Origin: Hemibagrus wyckioides
Lineage: Eukaryota; Chordata; Actinopteri; Siluriformes; Bagridae
Assembly (NCBI RefSeq): GCF_019097595.1
Contig: NC_080711.1
Span: forward strand, 21,538,928 to 21,602,927
Length of the DNA stretch: 64,000 nucleotides
Reading direction: 5' to 3'
In this document: positions 23,438-34,491 of the stretch, in pieces
Layout of the letters: each line of letters starts with the position of its first letter
How positions within the stretch are numbered: the stretch's first letter is position 1
The notes under the pieces: generated by a model
What the model was told of the DNA's origin: nothing
The model's database searches: none
What the model saw: only the letters and a program-made list of their open reading frames with translations
Program-made: the position numbers and the translations under genes

Positions 23438-24229
23438 ATCACACATAGGGTCATTTTAGAGTCACCTGTTTGATTCCTGATTCAATTTCTCAAAGAAGAT
23501 CATTTTAAACTTTTGAATAATAAAGAAGAAGAAGTATAGAGAATAGTTTCACTGTTGAGTTGTTGATAGATATTAGATTTCAGCTTTGCCTTCTGTTCAC
23601 TAGAGATTACAATTCTTCTTCAGAATTTAAAAACACCTGATCTAGAATCTTCTCAGCTATTTCTCTCTGGTTTCATCAGTTAAAGCCTCTAGAGGGCAGA
23701 CTATACCAGAATGAACATCATGTTCTATTGAACGGTTTGATTATAATGTTAAATGTAGTTCATACTGTTCAGAAAACACTGCAATATTTCACCATGTCAG
23801 AGTCAAATTTGACATGAACATAATTTCTGTGTTAATGTTATTCTCTAGAGTGCAGCCTACACATGACTGATAACGACATAAAGGATTGTTTATCTAATTA
23901 TTATTATTTTCATGTAATAATTCAGATTAATTTAAGTGTTCAGGAAATACATCAGTTTTCAATCTGACCATCAGAGGAACTGTTAATTACATCACAAAAC
24001 ATCCATATCATTAATAATAATAACAAACAACCAAATTCTTTTCCACTATGGAACAGCTTGGATTCAACAACCCGACAACATTTAAATACATTCAGATACA
24101 TTCTCCTCCCATCATCAGCAGATAAGCAAATCCAAGCATCAGAGCTGGATCTCACTCTATTTATATGATGTGATGGTGTCTGTTAAACTTTGGAGAACAG
24201 AGAAGACTCCAGTACAAACAACACACACC

Positions 24230-24665
24230 ATGTTCTCTACATCTCTACTGCTCCTGCTGGCAGCTGCTTCTTGTGAGTGCTTTATCAAATTCATTCATTT
24301 ACTAGATGAAGAATAAAGGTGCAGCAGATATTGTGTGAGATATCACCATGTGTTTTCCTCCACAGATGTACATGGTGTGGAACTGACTCAGCCTGCTTCC
24401 ATGACAGTCCAGCCAGGCCAGAGTCTCTCCATCCACTGCAAGGTTTCATATTCAGTTACAAGCTATGCTACAGGTTGGATCCGACAACCTGCAGGAAAAG
24501 CTCTGGAGTGGATTGGATACATCAGTAATGGTGGGAGTACTTATTACAGTGACAAACTGAAAAATAAGTTCAGCATCTCCAGAGACACTTCTACTAACAC
24601 AATAACAATTGGAGGACAGAACATGCAGACTGAAGACACAGCTGTGTATTACTGCGCTGGTTACA
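24230..24665 (+). CDS. IGHV segment V10, apparently functional
   Basis: DVHGVELTQPA family. AAGCAAAT at 24124-24131 and TATTTATAT at 24158-24166. Leader exon 24230-24272, V exon from 24366 after CCTCCACAG. Open throughout: Cys23 present, CDR1 TSYATG, WIRQPAGKALEWIG, CDR2 YISNGGSTY, framework 3 KFSISRDTSTNTITIGG, end [10 protein letters not shown]. The alanine after YYC is followed by Gly where most family members have Arg. It is the partner of V20 in the A/B duplication, yet the CDRs differ. Confidence 0.95.
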
Positions 24666-24704
24666 CACAGTGAGACAGAATAGTGGATTCCTCTTACAAA
24701 AACC
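24666..24704 (+). other. RSS of V10 (23 bp spacer)
   Basis: CACAGTG at 24666-24672, 23-bp spacer, ACAAAAACC at 24696-24704. Confidence 0.95.
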
Positions 24705-25620
24705 TTATGAGACATGTTACACACATCCTCTCAATGCAACTAATAAATCATCTCAGTCACACTTTCACTTTCTTCTATTGTAATAAAGTCGTAATAGTTT
24801 GCAGTGTTTTAAAACACAGTCACACAAAGTCTTTATTAAATAAAAAAGAAAACATTACTGAAAGAGTGTTCATTCTGAACTATTATTAATCCTTTAATAA
24901 GATTAACAAGATTTTTAACCAACAGTTGAATCAGTGTTTAATGAGTGGATTCAGGAATAATACAGCATGTTTCCAGCAGTGTGTTGTGTTTAACACACAG
25001 TCTGTTCTCACAGTGTGAGGTGCAATAATTGAAACAACTGAAGGAGGCAGCAGAGTTTAACAAATAAAGTGAAAAAAGTGAATCCACAAACTGTATTCTG
25101 TATGAGACTCATTATCAAACATCTCATTTATCATAATTTAGGAATATTTGTGTTGAATATTACCAAATTTACACTTGATATGTAGTATGATATGAAAACA
25201 GAATAAAAAATACATTCTATCCTCCATTATCCCTCAGTCATTATCATGATGATGTGAAACCTCTGGTAGGTTTGAGTTTTACAGATTAATTCATTAAGGG
25301 AATGCTTTAATTTCTTTAGCAGGTGTGAAATATTTACATTTCATATAATAGGTTTATGTGAAATACTGAAGGCTAAAACATATTAGAGAAATCCTCTGGA
25401 TTAAGGGTTTTGCTCCTTGTGGTTTATTCAAAAAGGATACGTAAAAAAAGAGAAGCAGATGCTTTATTCCATCATTCACACAAAATTCACAAGATTTAAG
25501 ATTGAGATCTAATGAGTAAAGAGCAGTGATGAACCTGACAGCATGAAACACACCCAGAGTCTTACAGGAAGCTTTTTCTCATCTCAGCTGTTCCTCTGTG
25601 AATGTTTTTATATCTCTAGT
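24705..25620. other. 3' flank of V10
   Basis: No gene. It contains the conserved downstream block (about 24960-25130). At about 25500 it switches into the promoter flank of an SCSQ-family unit. Confidence 0.6.
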
Positions 25621-25739
25621 GGGCGTGTCATGCAAATGAAATCCTGCATTTGAACCATTTATGCTGAAACATTCAGCCCAACAACATACCAGCAGTTTGT
25701 GTTCATTTACAGCAGCAGGAATCATTTTAATTCTTTGAG

Positions 25740-26183
25740 ATGGGACTAGGCAGTGTTTTGAGCTGCTTTACTCTAGCTATCTTCATTCAATGTTAGTATT
25801 ATTTATTACATTATTTAAAAAAAAAAAAATCTTTTACTTTCGTTCTTTTTTTAATGTTAATGTCTCCTATTCTGTTTCAGATTCCTGCAGTCAGACACTG
25901 ATCCAGTCTGATCCAGTGATCATCAAACCTGATCAGTCTCATAAACTGACCTGCACAGCCTCTGGATTAGACTTTGGTAGCTATATGTCGTGGATCAGAC
26001 AGGCGCCTGGAAAAGGACTGGAATGGGTTGCATATATCTCAAGTAGCAGTAGTGACATACGTTACTCCAGCACTGTTCAGGGCCGCTTCACCATCTCCAG
26101 AGACAACAGTAAGAAGCAGGTGTATCTGCAGATGAACAGCATGAGGACAGAAGACACTGCAGTTTATTACTGCGCCCGTGACA
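25740..26183 (+). CDS. IGHV segment V11, apparently functional
   Basis: [11 protein letters not shown] family. Octamer ATGCAAAT at 25630-25637. Leader exon 25740-25791 ([17 protein letters not shown]). The V exon starts at 25881 after CTGTTTCAG. Cys23 in [11 protein letters not shown]1 GSYMSW (one residue shorter than its relatives), framework 2 [14 protein letters not shown]2 [11 protein letters not shown], framework 3 [18 protein letters not shown], end [10 protein letters not shown]. No defect seen. A longer frame reading back into the intron from 25790 is not the real start. Confidence 0.94.
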
Positions 26184-26221
26184 CACAGTGATACTTCCCC
26201 TTAGACATCAGTACAAAAACA
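26184..26221 (+). other. RSS of V11 (22 bp spacer)
   Basis: CACAGTG at 26184-26190, 22-bp spacer, nonamer ACAAAAACA at 26213-26221. Confidence 0.9.
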
Positions 26222-26925
26222 CATACTTGCTATAGTCACATGACAAACCCACTTTTTCAGAAGCTGTGGATTCATGGAGGTCAAAGAACCAAAATATTTT
26301 CATTCTCTCTGACTGACCTGTTACCACTTGCTGATTTTTACTGGATTGTTCTAAATATTTCCTTAATATATCTTAACTAATATTGATTTCCAAATTGATT
26401 GATTTGTTAAACCAATAGATTTACTATTTTTACCACTGATACTGTATCTGAGTGCTTTCTCTATTTTAAACTGTACTGATAAAAATGCTCCACTTCTGAA
26501 TTCCTACTTTGTTTTTTTTTTTGTTGCTCCAAGTAAGATGCTTTTTATTGACAGCCAGAAGATTATAATCTTTTTCTCATAAATAACTCATTCTAGTTAT
26601 TGATCATTTGAAAAGAGGAATTTTATGCCTCTAGAGGGCAGTCTGTACAAACTCAACCACACAATCATTACATAAAGTGTCTTAGTACCCTGTGTTGATC
26701 TATTGTCTAATTTTATACAAATAAATGCCTGATTAAACCTTTATACGAAATGTAAATTTCTCTGCATACTTTAGTTTTTTCTTTCATTTAGAGAAAGTAT
26801 TATTAAAAATGATCTAAAGTAAAGTGGATAATTACAGGCTTCTCCGATTCTAATAAATAGTGAGAGTGAAACATTTAGTTGTTGCTTTTCTACACAGAAC
26901 CTTATAATCATCCACTCATCTATAC
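26222..26925. other. Intergenic, nothing recognised
   Basis: AT-rich 3' flank of V11, partly shared with the flank of V19 (34493-34670). No gene or element seen. Confidence 0.45.
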
Positions 26926-27100
26926 AGTGAGCAGCATGTGGCTGTGGATTGAACACCTCCATAGTGGTCATGGACACTCCCTATTCAAATAGAGTCGTGT
27001 ATAAACAGCATGTTCTTGACTGCTCTAGTTTCCAGTGAGCTCTGTGATAGATAACACTCCCATACACTTTAAATCTGGGTGAAGCAGAACTCAGAGAAGG

Positions 27101-27527
27101 ATGATTTTAGGACAGTGTATTTTACTGATACTCATTTCATGTAAGTTTATGTTTTTTTCTGTTGTGACTAATAGCATTATATCATTATAAAATAACATTA
27201 CCTAGTTCTACTCTTCTCTTCCAGATTCTTATGGACAGTCCCTGACCTCCTCTGCTTCTGTGGTGAAGAGACCTGGAGAGTCGGTCACTCTGTCCTGTAC
27301 TGTCTCTGGATTCTCAGTGAGCAGCTACTACATGTACTGGATCCGTCAGAAACCAGGACAAGGACTGGAGTGGATCGGGCGTATTGATGGTGGCACTAGC
27401 ACTATATTCGCTCAGTCACTGCAGGGCCAGTTCTCCATCACTAAAGACACCAGTAAAAACATGCTGAACCTAGAAGTGAAGAGTCTGAAAGATGAAGACA
27501 CGGCAGTTTATTACTGTGCACGAGACT
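27101..27527 (+). CDS. IGHV segment V12, open, unusual heptamer
   Basis: DSYGQSLTS family. ATTCAAAT at 26983-26990 and TATAAA at 27000-27005. Leader exon 27101-27140 ([13 protein letters not shown]), V exon from 27225 after CTCTTCCAG. Open: Cys23 in LSCTVSG, CDR1 [21 protein letters not shown]2 RIDGGTSTI, framework 3 [18 protein letters not shown], then [12 protein letters not shown]. Almost identical to V8 and V23 outside the CDRs. Confidence 0.92.
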
Positions 27528-27565
27528 CACACTGACACAACAGACTCCAGAGCTGTACAAAAACT
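27528..27565 (+). other. RSS of V12 (heptamer CACACTG, 22 bp spacer)
   Basis: CACACTG at 27528-27534, 22-bp spacer, nonamer ACAAAAACT at 27557-27565. Confidence 0.85.
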
Positions 27566-28162
27566 TACACAAGCACGTCCTCATGAGCTGTAAATACTCC
27601 CTCAGCAGGAAGCTGCACCCCAGAGACATTTATTATGCAGAACAACATCCATTCACACTCAGCACTCAGATCTTCTTTATTCCAATCTAATTTAGCAGTT
27701 ATTAATATTAATAATAATAATCCCCATGTTATGTATCACATTTACATTATGATGTCTTTAATTATTTGACTTGAGGCAAATCAGCACTACGACAATGATT
27801 CTGATGACTAGTTGTGATTATATACTGTACTATTCATGCTTTTATTCCTCCTTTGTGATAGCAGCTGCAGGAACACTACAGGTAAATGATTAATTTCCTG
27901 AATTTAGAAACACAGAGTCTGTTCAGCAGCACAGAATCTGACGAGAGATCACGTGATATGTACATGTTTTCTGCAGCATCATTACTACAAACTCCTAAAT
28001 ATGAAAATCAGCAGCACACTTGTTTTCAAGAAGGATTCATGAAACTATGGAATCTAACAGCTGAAAGATGTTCATGTAAATTCACCCATATATATATATA
28101 TATATAATCAGCCTATTGCTCACCCCAAGTTCATTTCACACGACTGAATAAAATAGCATATA

Positions 28163-28575
28163 ATGATGGAGCTGATGGTTGCTCAATACTACGTCTTTGT
28201 TATAATGTTAACCTGAGACTTCTTTACTGTATATTTCTTCCATCAGAATATCTTGACTGTGTTGATGATGATCTTTGATTGTTATGTTTTATCTGCTAGG
28301 TGTCAGCAGTGATGAGATCAGACTGGACCAGTCTCCTGCTGTAAGATAAGTAGATATTCAATGACAAGCCACAACCTACACTGGATACGACAGAAACCAG
28401 GGAAAGCTCTGGAATGGCTTGGCCGGATGAGTACAGGAAATAATCAAGCAATATATGCAGAATCTGTGAAGAACCAGTTCACCTTTACAGAAGACGTCTC
28501 AGCAAGCACACAGTACTTAGAGGCCAAGACTCTGAGGACAGAGGACACTGCAGTTTATTACTGCGCCCGAAGAGC
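28163..28575 (+). pseudogene. IGHV segment V13, framework 1 deleted
   Basis: MMELRVTQYY family. The octamer is mutated to ATGTAAAT (28074-28081). The leader 28163 onward reads MMELMVAQYYVFVIMLT, but the donor (AAAGGTAC in relatives) is deleted, so it runs into a stop. The V exon begins at 28300 after ATCTGCTAG with SDEIRLDQSPAV; then most of framework 1, including Cys23, is missing and a TAAGATAAG stop-rich junction follows. From CDR1 on it is open: [21 protein letters not shown]2 [20 protein letters not shown]. The RSS is intact. Confidence 0.93.
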
Positions 28576-28614
28576 CACAGTGACTGGAGCTGAGGAAGCA
28601 GCTGTACTAAAACC
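28576..28614 (+). other. RSS of V13 (23 bp spacer)
   Basis: CACAGTG at 28576-28582, 23-bp spacer, nonamer ACTAAAACC at 28606-28614. Confidence 0.88.
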
Positions 28615-28769
28615 AGACACACATTTTCACACAGTGTTTATTTTAAACAAGTCACATGTACTGTTATCATTTATCTATTATGTACTATGGTTATTAAATA
28701 GCTCAATCATATTTTGTTTACAACTGATTACATTACAATCTAACAATAAATAAACTTTTATTGAATACT

Positions 28770-29171
28770 GTAAAATTGTGGAGGTGTCCTGAGTGATGCT
28801 GAACCTGTCTTTCAGTGACTCTGTGTACCCTGTGCTTCCACTGCTACAAATGAATCCAATCCACTGTATATTTTTCCCAGTGGCATGTCGAATCCAGTTT
28901 GTACAATAGCTGCTATCAGTCAAGCTATATCCAGACACTTTACAGACAATGGTCAAAGCCTGTCCAGGCTGGACATTCACATGACCTGGCTGAGCAAAAT
29001 TGATTGTGCCAAAAACAACTGCAATAAAAAATGTAAAAAGTACATATTAATCAAATTTCTCTAAAAAATCTCAAGAACAATTACACAAAGTACAACGATA
29101 GATGCTTTAAACAAATGTGTGAACTTACAAGATGCAGATATGCACAGCACCAGGAAATAAACAAGCAGCAT
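28770..29171 (-). pseudogene. IGHV segment V14, inverted and 3'-truncated
   Basis: The only VH unit on the minus strand. TATATAA lies near 29255-29249 (minus). The leader exon is 29171-29129 (MLLVYFLVLCISAS, donor GTAAGT). The V exon starts at about 29022 after TATTGCAG and reads INFAQPGHVNVQPGQ, Cys23 in IVCKVSG, CDR1 TDSSYCTNW, framework 2 RHATGKNIQWIG, CDR2 FICSSGST, and RFSITQDTST. After that it leaves VH sequence at about 28770. The YYC end and RSS are missing. Framework 2 HATGKNIQ is unusual (relatives QPAGKALE). CDR1 and CDR2 each carry a Cys. Confidence 0.9.
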
Positions 29172-29179
29172 GTTTGCTC

Positions 29180-30120
29180 TTGAGGCTGTACTGGTGGGAT
29201 CTGCTCTTTGGTCATCAGGCTTTATTGATGTGTAGTCAGGGACAGAGTTTATATAATGTTAGCGCACGCAAAATGGCTCTTTTCCTGTTTTGGTGTACAG
29301 GTTGAAGGGGCTGCTGGATATAGCTGTGATATTTCCTAATGTAATAGGTAGACTGTTTTTTTTTTTTTTTTACCGTAAACATCAGTGTAAAATACAATAA
29401 TTAGAATCAGGAATTCATTTAACATCAAAATATAACATTTAGATATCTGCTAGTTTTTTTCTTTGCATTTATCGAGAGGTCAAAATGCCAATGATCTTAT
29501 GTTCATCATAATTTGTTGTCAAAGGTTGTAATTAGTTATAAATTCTTTTCATAGAGGATTTTTAGTTATTGTTAGCTAAGCAGGTGTGTTGTATTTCTGT
29601 TAAAATTATACAATGTCTGTAAAATCAGATTTACATTTTTATTTCAACAAAACCCTCATTCCAGGATACAGTATAAATTATTATTAAATTATAATTCTCT
29701 ACTTGTTTGTTTTTATGCCTCTAGATGTCAGTCTTTGTAAAGAAGCCCTTCTCAGTATATTTTAACACATTCAGCATCTCTCTCTTTAAACACTCTAATC
29801 ATTCTCCAGCTTCATTTAACTCAAATAACAGATAATTGCTTTTTTGGGACTCTGCAAAAGTGATCTATATTTAACAACAATATTCAGGTTATTTTATAAA
29901 TTCTACAGTTATACTCATTTTTGGGGTTTTATAAAATATTTAGAAAATAAATGATAAATGAGCAGGATCAGGAAAGTTTGTGTATTTATGCTTAGCACAG
30001 TGCAATAATAATTCAATACAAGCAGCAGGAGTGTTAGGGCACACTAGAAAATACCACAAGAATAACAGTTAATGACCTGAAAATGTCTCGGCTGTTCATC
30101 TGTGAATGTTTTTATATCTC
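29180..30120. other. Intergenic, nothing recognised
   Basis: AT-rich with homopolymer T runs near 29355. No VH fragment, other gene or clear transposon seen, apart from the promoter flank of V15 at the end. Confidence 0.45.
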
Positions 30121-30243
30121 TAGTGGGCGTGTCATGCAAATGAAATCCTGCATTTGAACCATTTATGCTGAAACATTCAGCCCAACAACATACCAGCAGT
30201 TTGTGTTCATTTACAGCAGCAGGAATCATTTTAATTCTTTGAG

Positions 30244-30690
30244 ATGGGACTAGGCAGTGTTCTGAGTTACTTTACTCTAGCAATGTTTATTCAATGTTAG
30301 TATTATTATTTGTTATAAAGAAACATTTTAAGTATTTTATTACTTGCTTTTTTAACATTAACACAAATGTTTGTATGTTCTTGCAGATTCTTGCAGTCAG
30401 ACACTGATCCAGTCTGATCCAGTGATCATCAAACCTGATCAGTCTCATAAACTGACCTGCACAGCCTCTGGATTTGACTTTGATAACTCTTGGATGGCTT
30501 GGATCAGACAGGCGCCTCGAAAAGGACTGGAATGGGTTGCAACTATAACATCTGACAGTAGTAGCAAATATTACTCCAGCACTGTTCAGGGCCGCTTCAC
30601 CATCTCCAGAGACAACAGTAAGAAGCAGGTGTATCTGCAGATGAACAGCATGAGGACAGAAGACACTGCAGTTTATTACTGCACCCGACA
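30244..30690 (+). CDS. IGHV segment V15, apparently functional
   Basis: [11 protein letters not shown] family. Octamer ATGCAAAT at 30134-30141. Leader exon 30244-30295 ([17 protein letters not shown]), V exon from 30387 after TTCTTGCAG. Open: Cys23 in [11 protein letters not shown]1 DNSWMAW, framework 2 [14 protein letters not shown]2 [28 protein letters not shown], end DTAVYYCTR. Framework 2 has Arg where the family has the conserved turn Gly (APGKGL to APRKGL), which could affect folding. Otherwise complete. Confidence 0.93.
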
Positions 30691-30728
30691 CACAGTGATA
30701 CTTCCCCTTAGACATCAGTACAAAAACA
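30691..30728 (+). other. RSS of V15 (22 bp spacer)
   Basis: CACAGTG at 30691-30697, 22-bp spacer, nonamer ACAAAAACA at 30720-30728. Confidence 0.9.
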
Positions 30729-31262
30729 CATACTTGCTATAGTCACATGACAATCCCCCTTTTTAGATTCCTGGAGGTCAAAGAACCAAACTATTTACAG
30801 TGTCTCTGACTTACATGTTACCACTTGCCGACTTTAACTGATTGTTTGGACATTTACTGTTGTTAGATTACTTAATTCAATTCTAAATTTAGGCAAAGAA
30901 AAAATAATACAACACACACAACATGAGGTCCAGACAGTATAAAATTTTTCCCTACTTGCTGTTTTAATCACAGAAAAATTTCACAGTGTGACAGAGTGAG
31001 AACTATGGAAACATTTTAAAATCATTAAAAGTCATTTACATACTATACACCAACATTTATCTTGCATATTGAGTCTTAAATAAATACAAACAAATTTAAT
31101 CACCAAGGAACATTTCCATTGTGATTATTAAAACCTGCAGAACACCATCATAACAATATGTAAATGAATATGCAAAATGTTCCCCTTACAGCTACATATA
31201 GAGAAATATCAGCCACGGTCACTGTGGGCTCTGGAGAGTTTAGCACTGCTTTTAGATAAAAG

Positions 31263-31302
31263 ATGTTCCTTCCAGTTCTGCTGCTGCTGGCAGCTTCATC
31301 CT
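31263..31302 (+). pseudogene. Orphan IGHV leader exon V16
   Basis: Leader of the ECAVELTQD family (MFLPVLLLLAASS) with octamer-like ATGCAAAA at 31170-31177 and donor GTGAGT. The intron runs about 75 nt and then, near 31378, the sequence becomes the promoter flank of the DSYGQ-family unit V17. No V exon follows. The intact form is at 52771. Confidence 0.92.
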
Positions 31303-31649
31303 GTGAGTTTCACTTCAGTAATGAACTCAGAGCTGCTAATAAATTACTGCAGTTATAACCTACTGTACATATATTTTTGATGTACCCTTAATTTTGAAGA
31401 ACGCTGATTACATTCTACACCAAAAACCCCATATATTTAAATGCAGACTTAAATATAATATAGATCATCTATACAGTGAGCAGCATGTGGTTGTGGATTG
31501 AACTCCTCCATAGTGGTCATGGACACTCCCTATTCAAATAGAGTCGTGTATAAACAGCATGTTCTTGGCTGCTCTAGTTTCCAGTGAGCTCTGTGATAGA
31601 TAACACTCCCATACACTTTAAATCTGGGTGAAGCAGAACTCAGAGAAGG

Positions 31650-31918
31650 ATGATTTTAGGACTGTGTATTTTATTACTACTCATTTCATGTAAGTTTATA
31701 ATTACTAGCATTATAATCATTATAAGATAACATTACCTAGTTCTACTCTTCTCCTCCAGATTCTTATGGACAGTCCTCAGCTTCTGTGGTGAAGAGACCT
31801 GGAGAGTCCATCACTCTGTCCTGTACTGTCTCTGGATTCTCAGTGGGAAGCATATTCACTCAGTCATTGCAGGGCCAGTTCTCCATCACTAAAGACACCA
31901 ATAAAAACATGCTGTACC
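31650..31918 (+). pseudogene. IGHV segment V17, internally deleted and 3'-truncated
   Basis: DSYGQ family. ATTCAAAT at 31532-31539. Leader exon 31650-31689 (MILGLCILLLLIS), V exon from 31760 after CTCCTCCAG. Framework 1 is short by several codons (GQS then [11 protein letters not shown]) but keeps Cys23. After FSVGS it jumps to [16 protein letters not shown], so CDR1, framework 2 and most of CDR2 are deleted. The exon ends at NMLYP, where a Tc1-derived remnant begins. No YYC, no RSS. Confidence 0.92.
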
Positions 31919-31922
31919 CTTG

Positions 31923-32130
31923 AATAGCTTGTCATCATCATCTCTATCGAAGTAGAAGTTTTGTCAGTTTGCTTTTCTAGAGCATTCAGGCAAGAAGAAA
32001 AGACATCAGCAGAGATGTTTGAGAAGCAACTGTTGTTGCCCATAAATCTGGGAATGATTATAAGACGATTGACAAACAGTTTGAATTATCCTAGAATTTA
32101 AGAGTGTACTTTCTTTTTCACAAAAACTAT
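31923..32130 (+). mobile_element. Tc1-derived remnant
   Basis: Shares AGTAGAAGTTTTGTCAG and the transposase N-terminal region with 6982-7483, followed by the same ACTTTCTTTTTCAC terminus. The left terminus is lost at the junction with V17. Confidence 0.75.
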
Positions 32131-32570
32131 ATATATCACATCCAATGTTTTATTCCAGGCATAACATATCTATTAGCATGAATTGTATATCACTGGTAAA
32201 TACACACAGTTCATTTGTTGGTTAGAGAGCATAAGAAAAACTCATTCTTTATGTTCATGGAGGCAGATGAATGCTATAAATCACAATTATAGGTGGATTA
32301 CAGCATGAATACTGTAGAAAGGCATGGTTACACAAAAGAGTTAAACAAAGGAGTTTTTCTCCCCATTATAAACCCACATATCCTCCATCAGATGAATCTC
32401 CTCCTCATGATTTAAATACATTTCAGATACATTCTCCTCCCATCATCAGCAGATAAGCAAATCCAAGCATCAGAGCTGGATCTCACTCTATTTATATGAT
32501 GTGATGGTGTCTGTTAAACTTTGGAGAACAGAGAAGACTCCAGTACAAACAACACACACCATGTTCTCTA

Positions 32571-32996
32571 CATCTCTACTGCTCCTGCTGGCAGCTGCTT
32601 CTTGTGAGTGCTTTATCAAATTCTTTCATTTACGAGATGAAGAATAAAGGTGCAGCAGATATTGTGTGAGATATCACCATGTGTTTTCCTCCACAGATGT
32701 ACATGGTGTGGAACTGACTCAGCCTGCTTCCATGACAGTCCAGCCAGGCCAGAGTCTCTCCATCCACTGCAAGGTTTCATATTCAGTTACGAGCTATGGT
32801 ACAGGTTGGATCCGACAACCTGCAGGAAAAGCTCTGGAGTGGATTGGATACATCAATAGTGGTGGGAGTACTTATTACAGTGACAAACTGAAAAATAAGT
32901 TCAGCATCTCCAGAGACACTTCTACTAACACAATAACAATTGGAGGACAGAACATGCAGACTGAAGACACAGCTGTGTATTACTGCGCTCGTGACT
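32571..32996 (+). CDS. IGHV segment V18, apparently functional
   Basis: DVHGVELTQPA family. AAGCAAAT at 32455-32462. Leader exon 32571-32613, V exon from 32697 after CCTCCACAG. Fully open: Cys23, CDR1 TSYGTG, WIRQPAGKALEWIG, CDR2 [36 protein letters not shown]. The 3' flank is very close to that of V10 and V20. Confidence 0.95.
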
Positions 32997-33035
32997 CACA
33001 GTGAGACAGAATAGTGGATTCCTCTTACAAAAACC
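32997..33035 (+). other. RSS of V18 (23 bp spacer)
   Basis: CACAGTG at 32997-33003, 23-bp spacer, ACAAAAACC at 33027-33035. Confidence 0.95.
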
Positions 33036-34130
33036 TTATGAGACATGTTACACACATCCTCTCAATGCAACTAATAAATCATCTCAGTCACACTTTCACT
33101 TTCTTCTATTGTAATAAAGTCGTAATAGTTTGCAGTGTTTTAAAACACAGTCACACAAAGTCTTTATTAAATTAAAAAGAAAACATTACTGAAAGAGTTT
33201 ATTATAAGTTTATTCTGAACTATTATTAATCCCTTCATTTTACAGGATTTTTAACCAACAGTTGGAATCAGTGTTTACTGAGTGGATTCAGGAATAATAC
33301 AGCATGTTTCCAGCAGTGTGTTGTGTTTAACACACAGTCTGTTCTCACAGTGTGAGGTGCAATAATTGAAACAACTGAAGGAGGCAGCAGAGTTTAACAA
33401 ATAAAGTGAAAATAGTGAATCCACAAACTGCATTCTGTATGAGACTCATTATCAATCATCTCATTTATCATAATTTAGGAATATTTGTGTTGAATATTAC
33501 CAATTTTACACTTGATATGTAGTATGATATGAAAACAGAATAAAAAATACATTCTATCCTCCATTATCCCTCAGTCATTATCATGATGATGTGAAACCTC
33601 TGGTAGGTTTGAGTTTTACTGATTAATTCATTAAGGGAATGCTTTAATTTCTTTAGCAGGTGTGAAATATTTACATTTCATATAATAGGTTTATGTGAAA
33701 TACTGAAGGCTAAAACATATTAGAGAAATCCTCTCAAAGTCTACTGGATTAAGGGTTTTGCTCCTTGTGGTTTATTCAGAAAGGATACGTAAAAAAGAGA
33801 AGCAGATGCTTTATTCCATCATTCACACAAAATTCACAAGATTTAACAACAGACAAGTTGTTAGCTCCTGACTAAATAAATTACTGATTTGTGACCTGAA
33901 TTATTTCTTTAATTAAATTCAGTTTCTATTAGACACACAGATAAAAAAAGACATATTCTGAACAAACCAGAACATTCTTCTGGGTGTTACAGTGATAAAC
34001 AGTGATGGATTAAAAAGACATGAGATCTAATGAGTAAAGAGCAGTGATGAACCTGACAGCATGAAACACACCCAGAGTCTTACAGGAAGCTTTTTCTCAT
34101 CTCAGCTGTTCCTCTGTGAATGTTTTTATA
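33036..34130. other. 3' flank of V18
   Basis: No gene. It holds the conserved downstream block (about 33300-33480) and then the SCSQ-family promoter flank leading to V19. Confidence 0.6.
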
Positions 34131-34189
34131 TCTCTAGTGGGCGTGTCATGCAAACGAAATCCTGTATTTGAACCATTTATGCTGAAACA

Positions 34190-34453
34190 TCATCAAACCT
34201 GATCAGTCTCATAAACTGACCTGCACAGCCTCTGGATTTAGTAGTAGCTATGATATGGCTTGGATTAGACAGGCGCCTGGAAAAGGACTGGAATGGGTTG
34301 CATACATCTCAAGTGGCAGTAGTAGCATATATTACTCCAGCGCTGTTCAGGGCCGCTTCACCATCTCCAGAGACAACAGTAAGAAGCAGGTGTATCTGCA
34401 GATGAACAGCATGAGGACAGAAGACACTGCAGTTTATTACTGCGCCCGTGACA
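34190..34453 (+). pseudogene. IGHV segment V19, leader and 5' V exon deleted
   Basis: SCSQ family. The promoter region (octamer mutated to ATGCAAAC near 34148) is fused at about 34190 directly to the V exon at the IKPDQSHKL codons. Leader exon, intron and the [11 protein letters not shown] start are deleted. The rest is perfect: Cys23, CDR1 [21 protein letters not shown]2 [21 protein letters not shown]. The first in-frame ATG lies in CDR1. It could still donate sequence by gene conversion but has no signal peptide. Confidence 0.94.
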
Positions 34454-34491
34454 CACAGTGATACTTCCCCTTAGACATCAGTACAAAAACA
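34454..34491 (+). other. RSS of V19 (22 bp spacer)
   Basis: CACAGTG at 34454-34460, 22-bp spacer, ACAAAAACA at 34483-34491. Confidence 0.9.
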
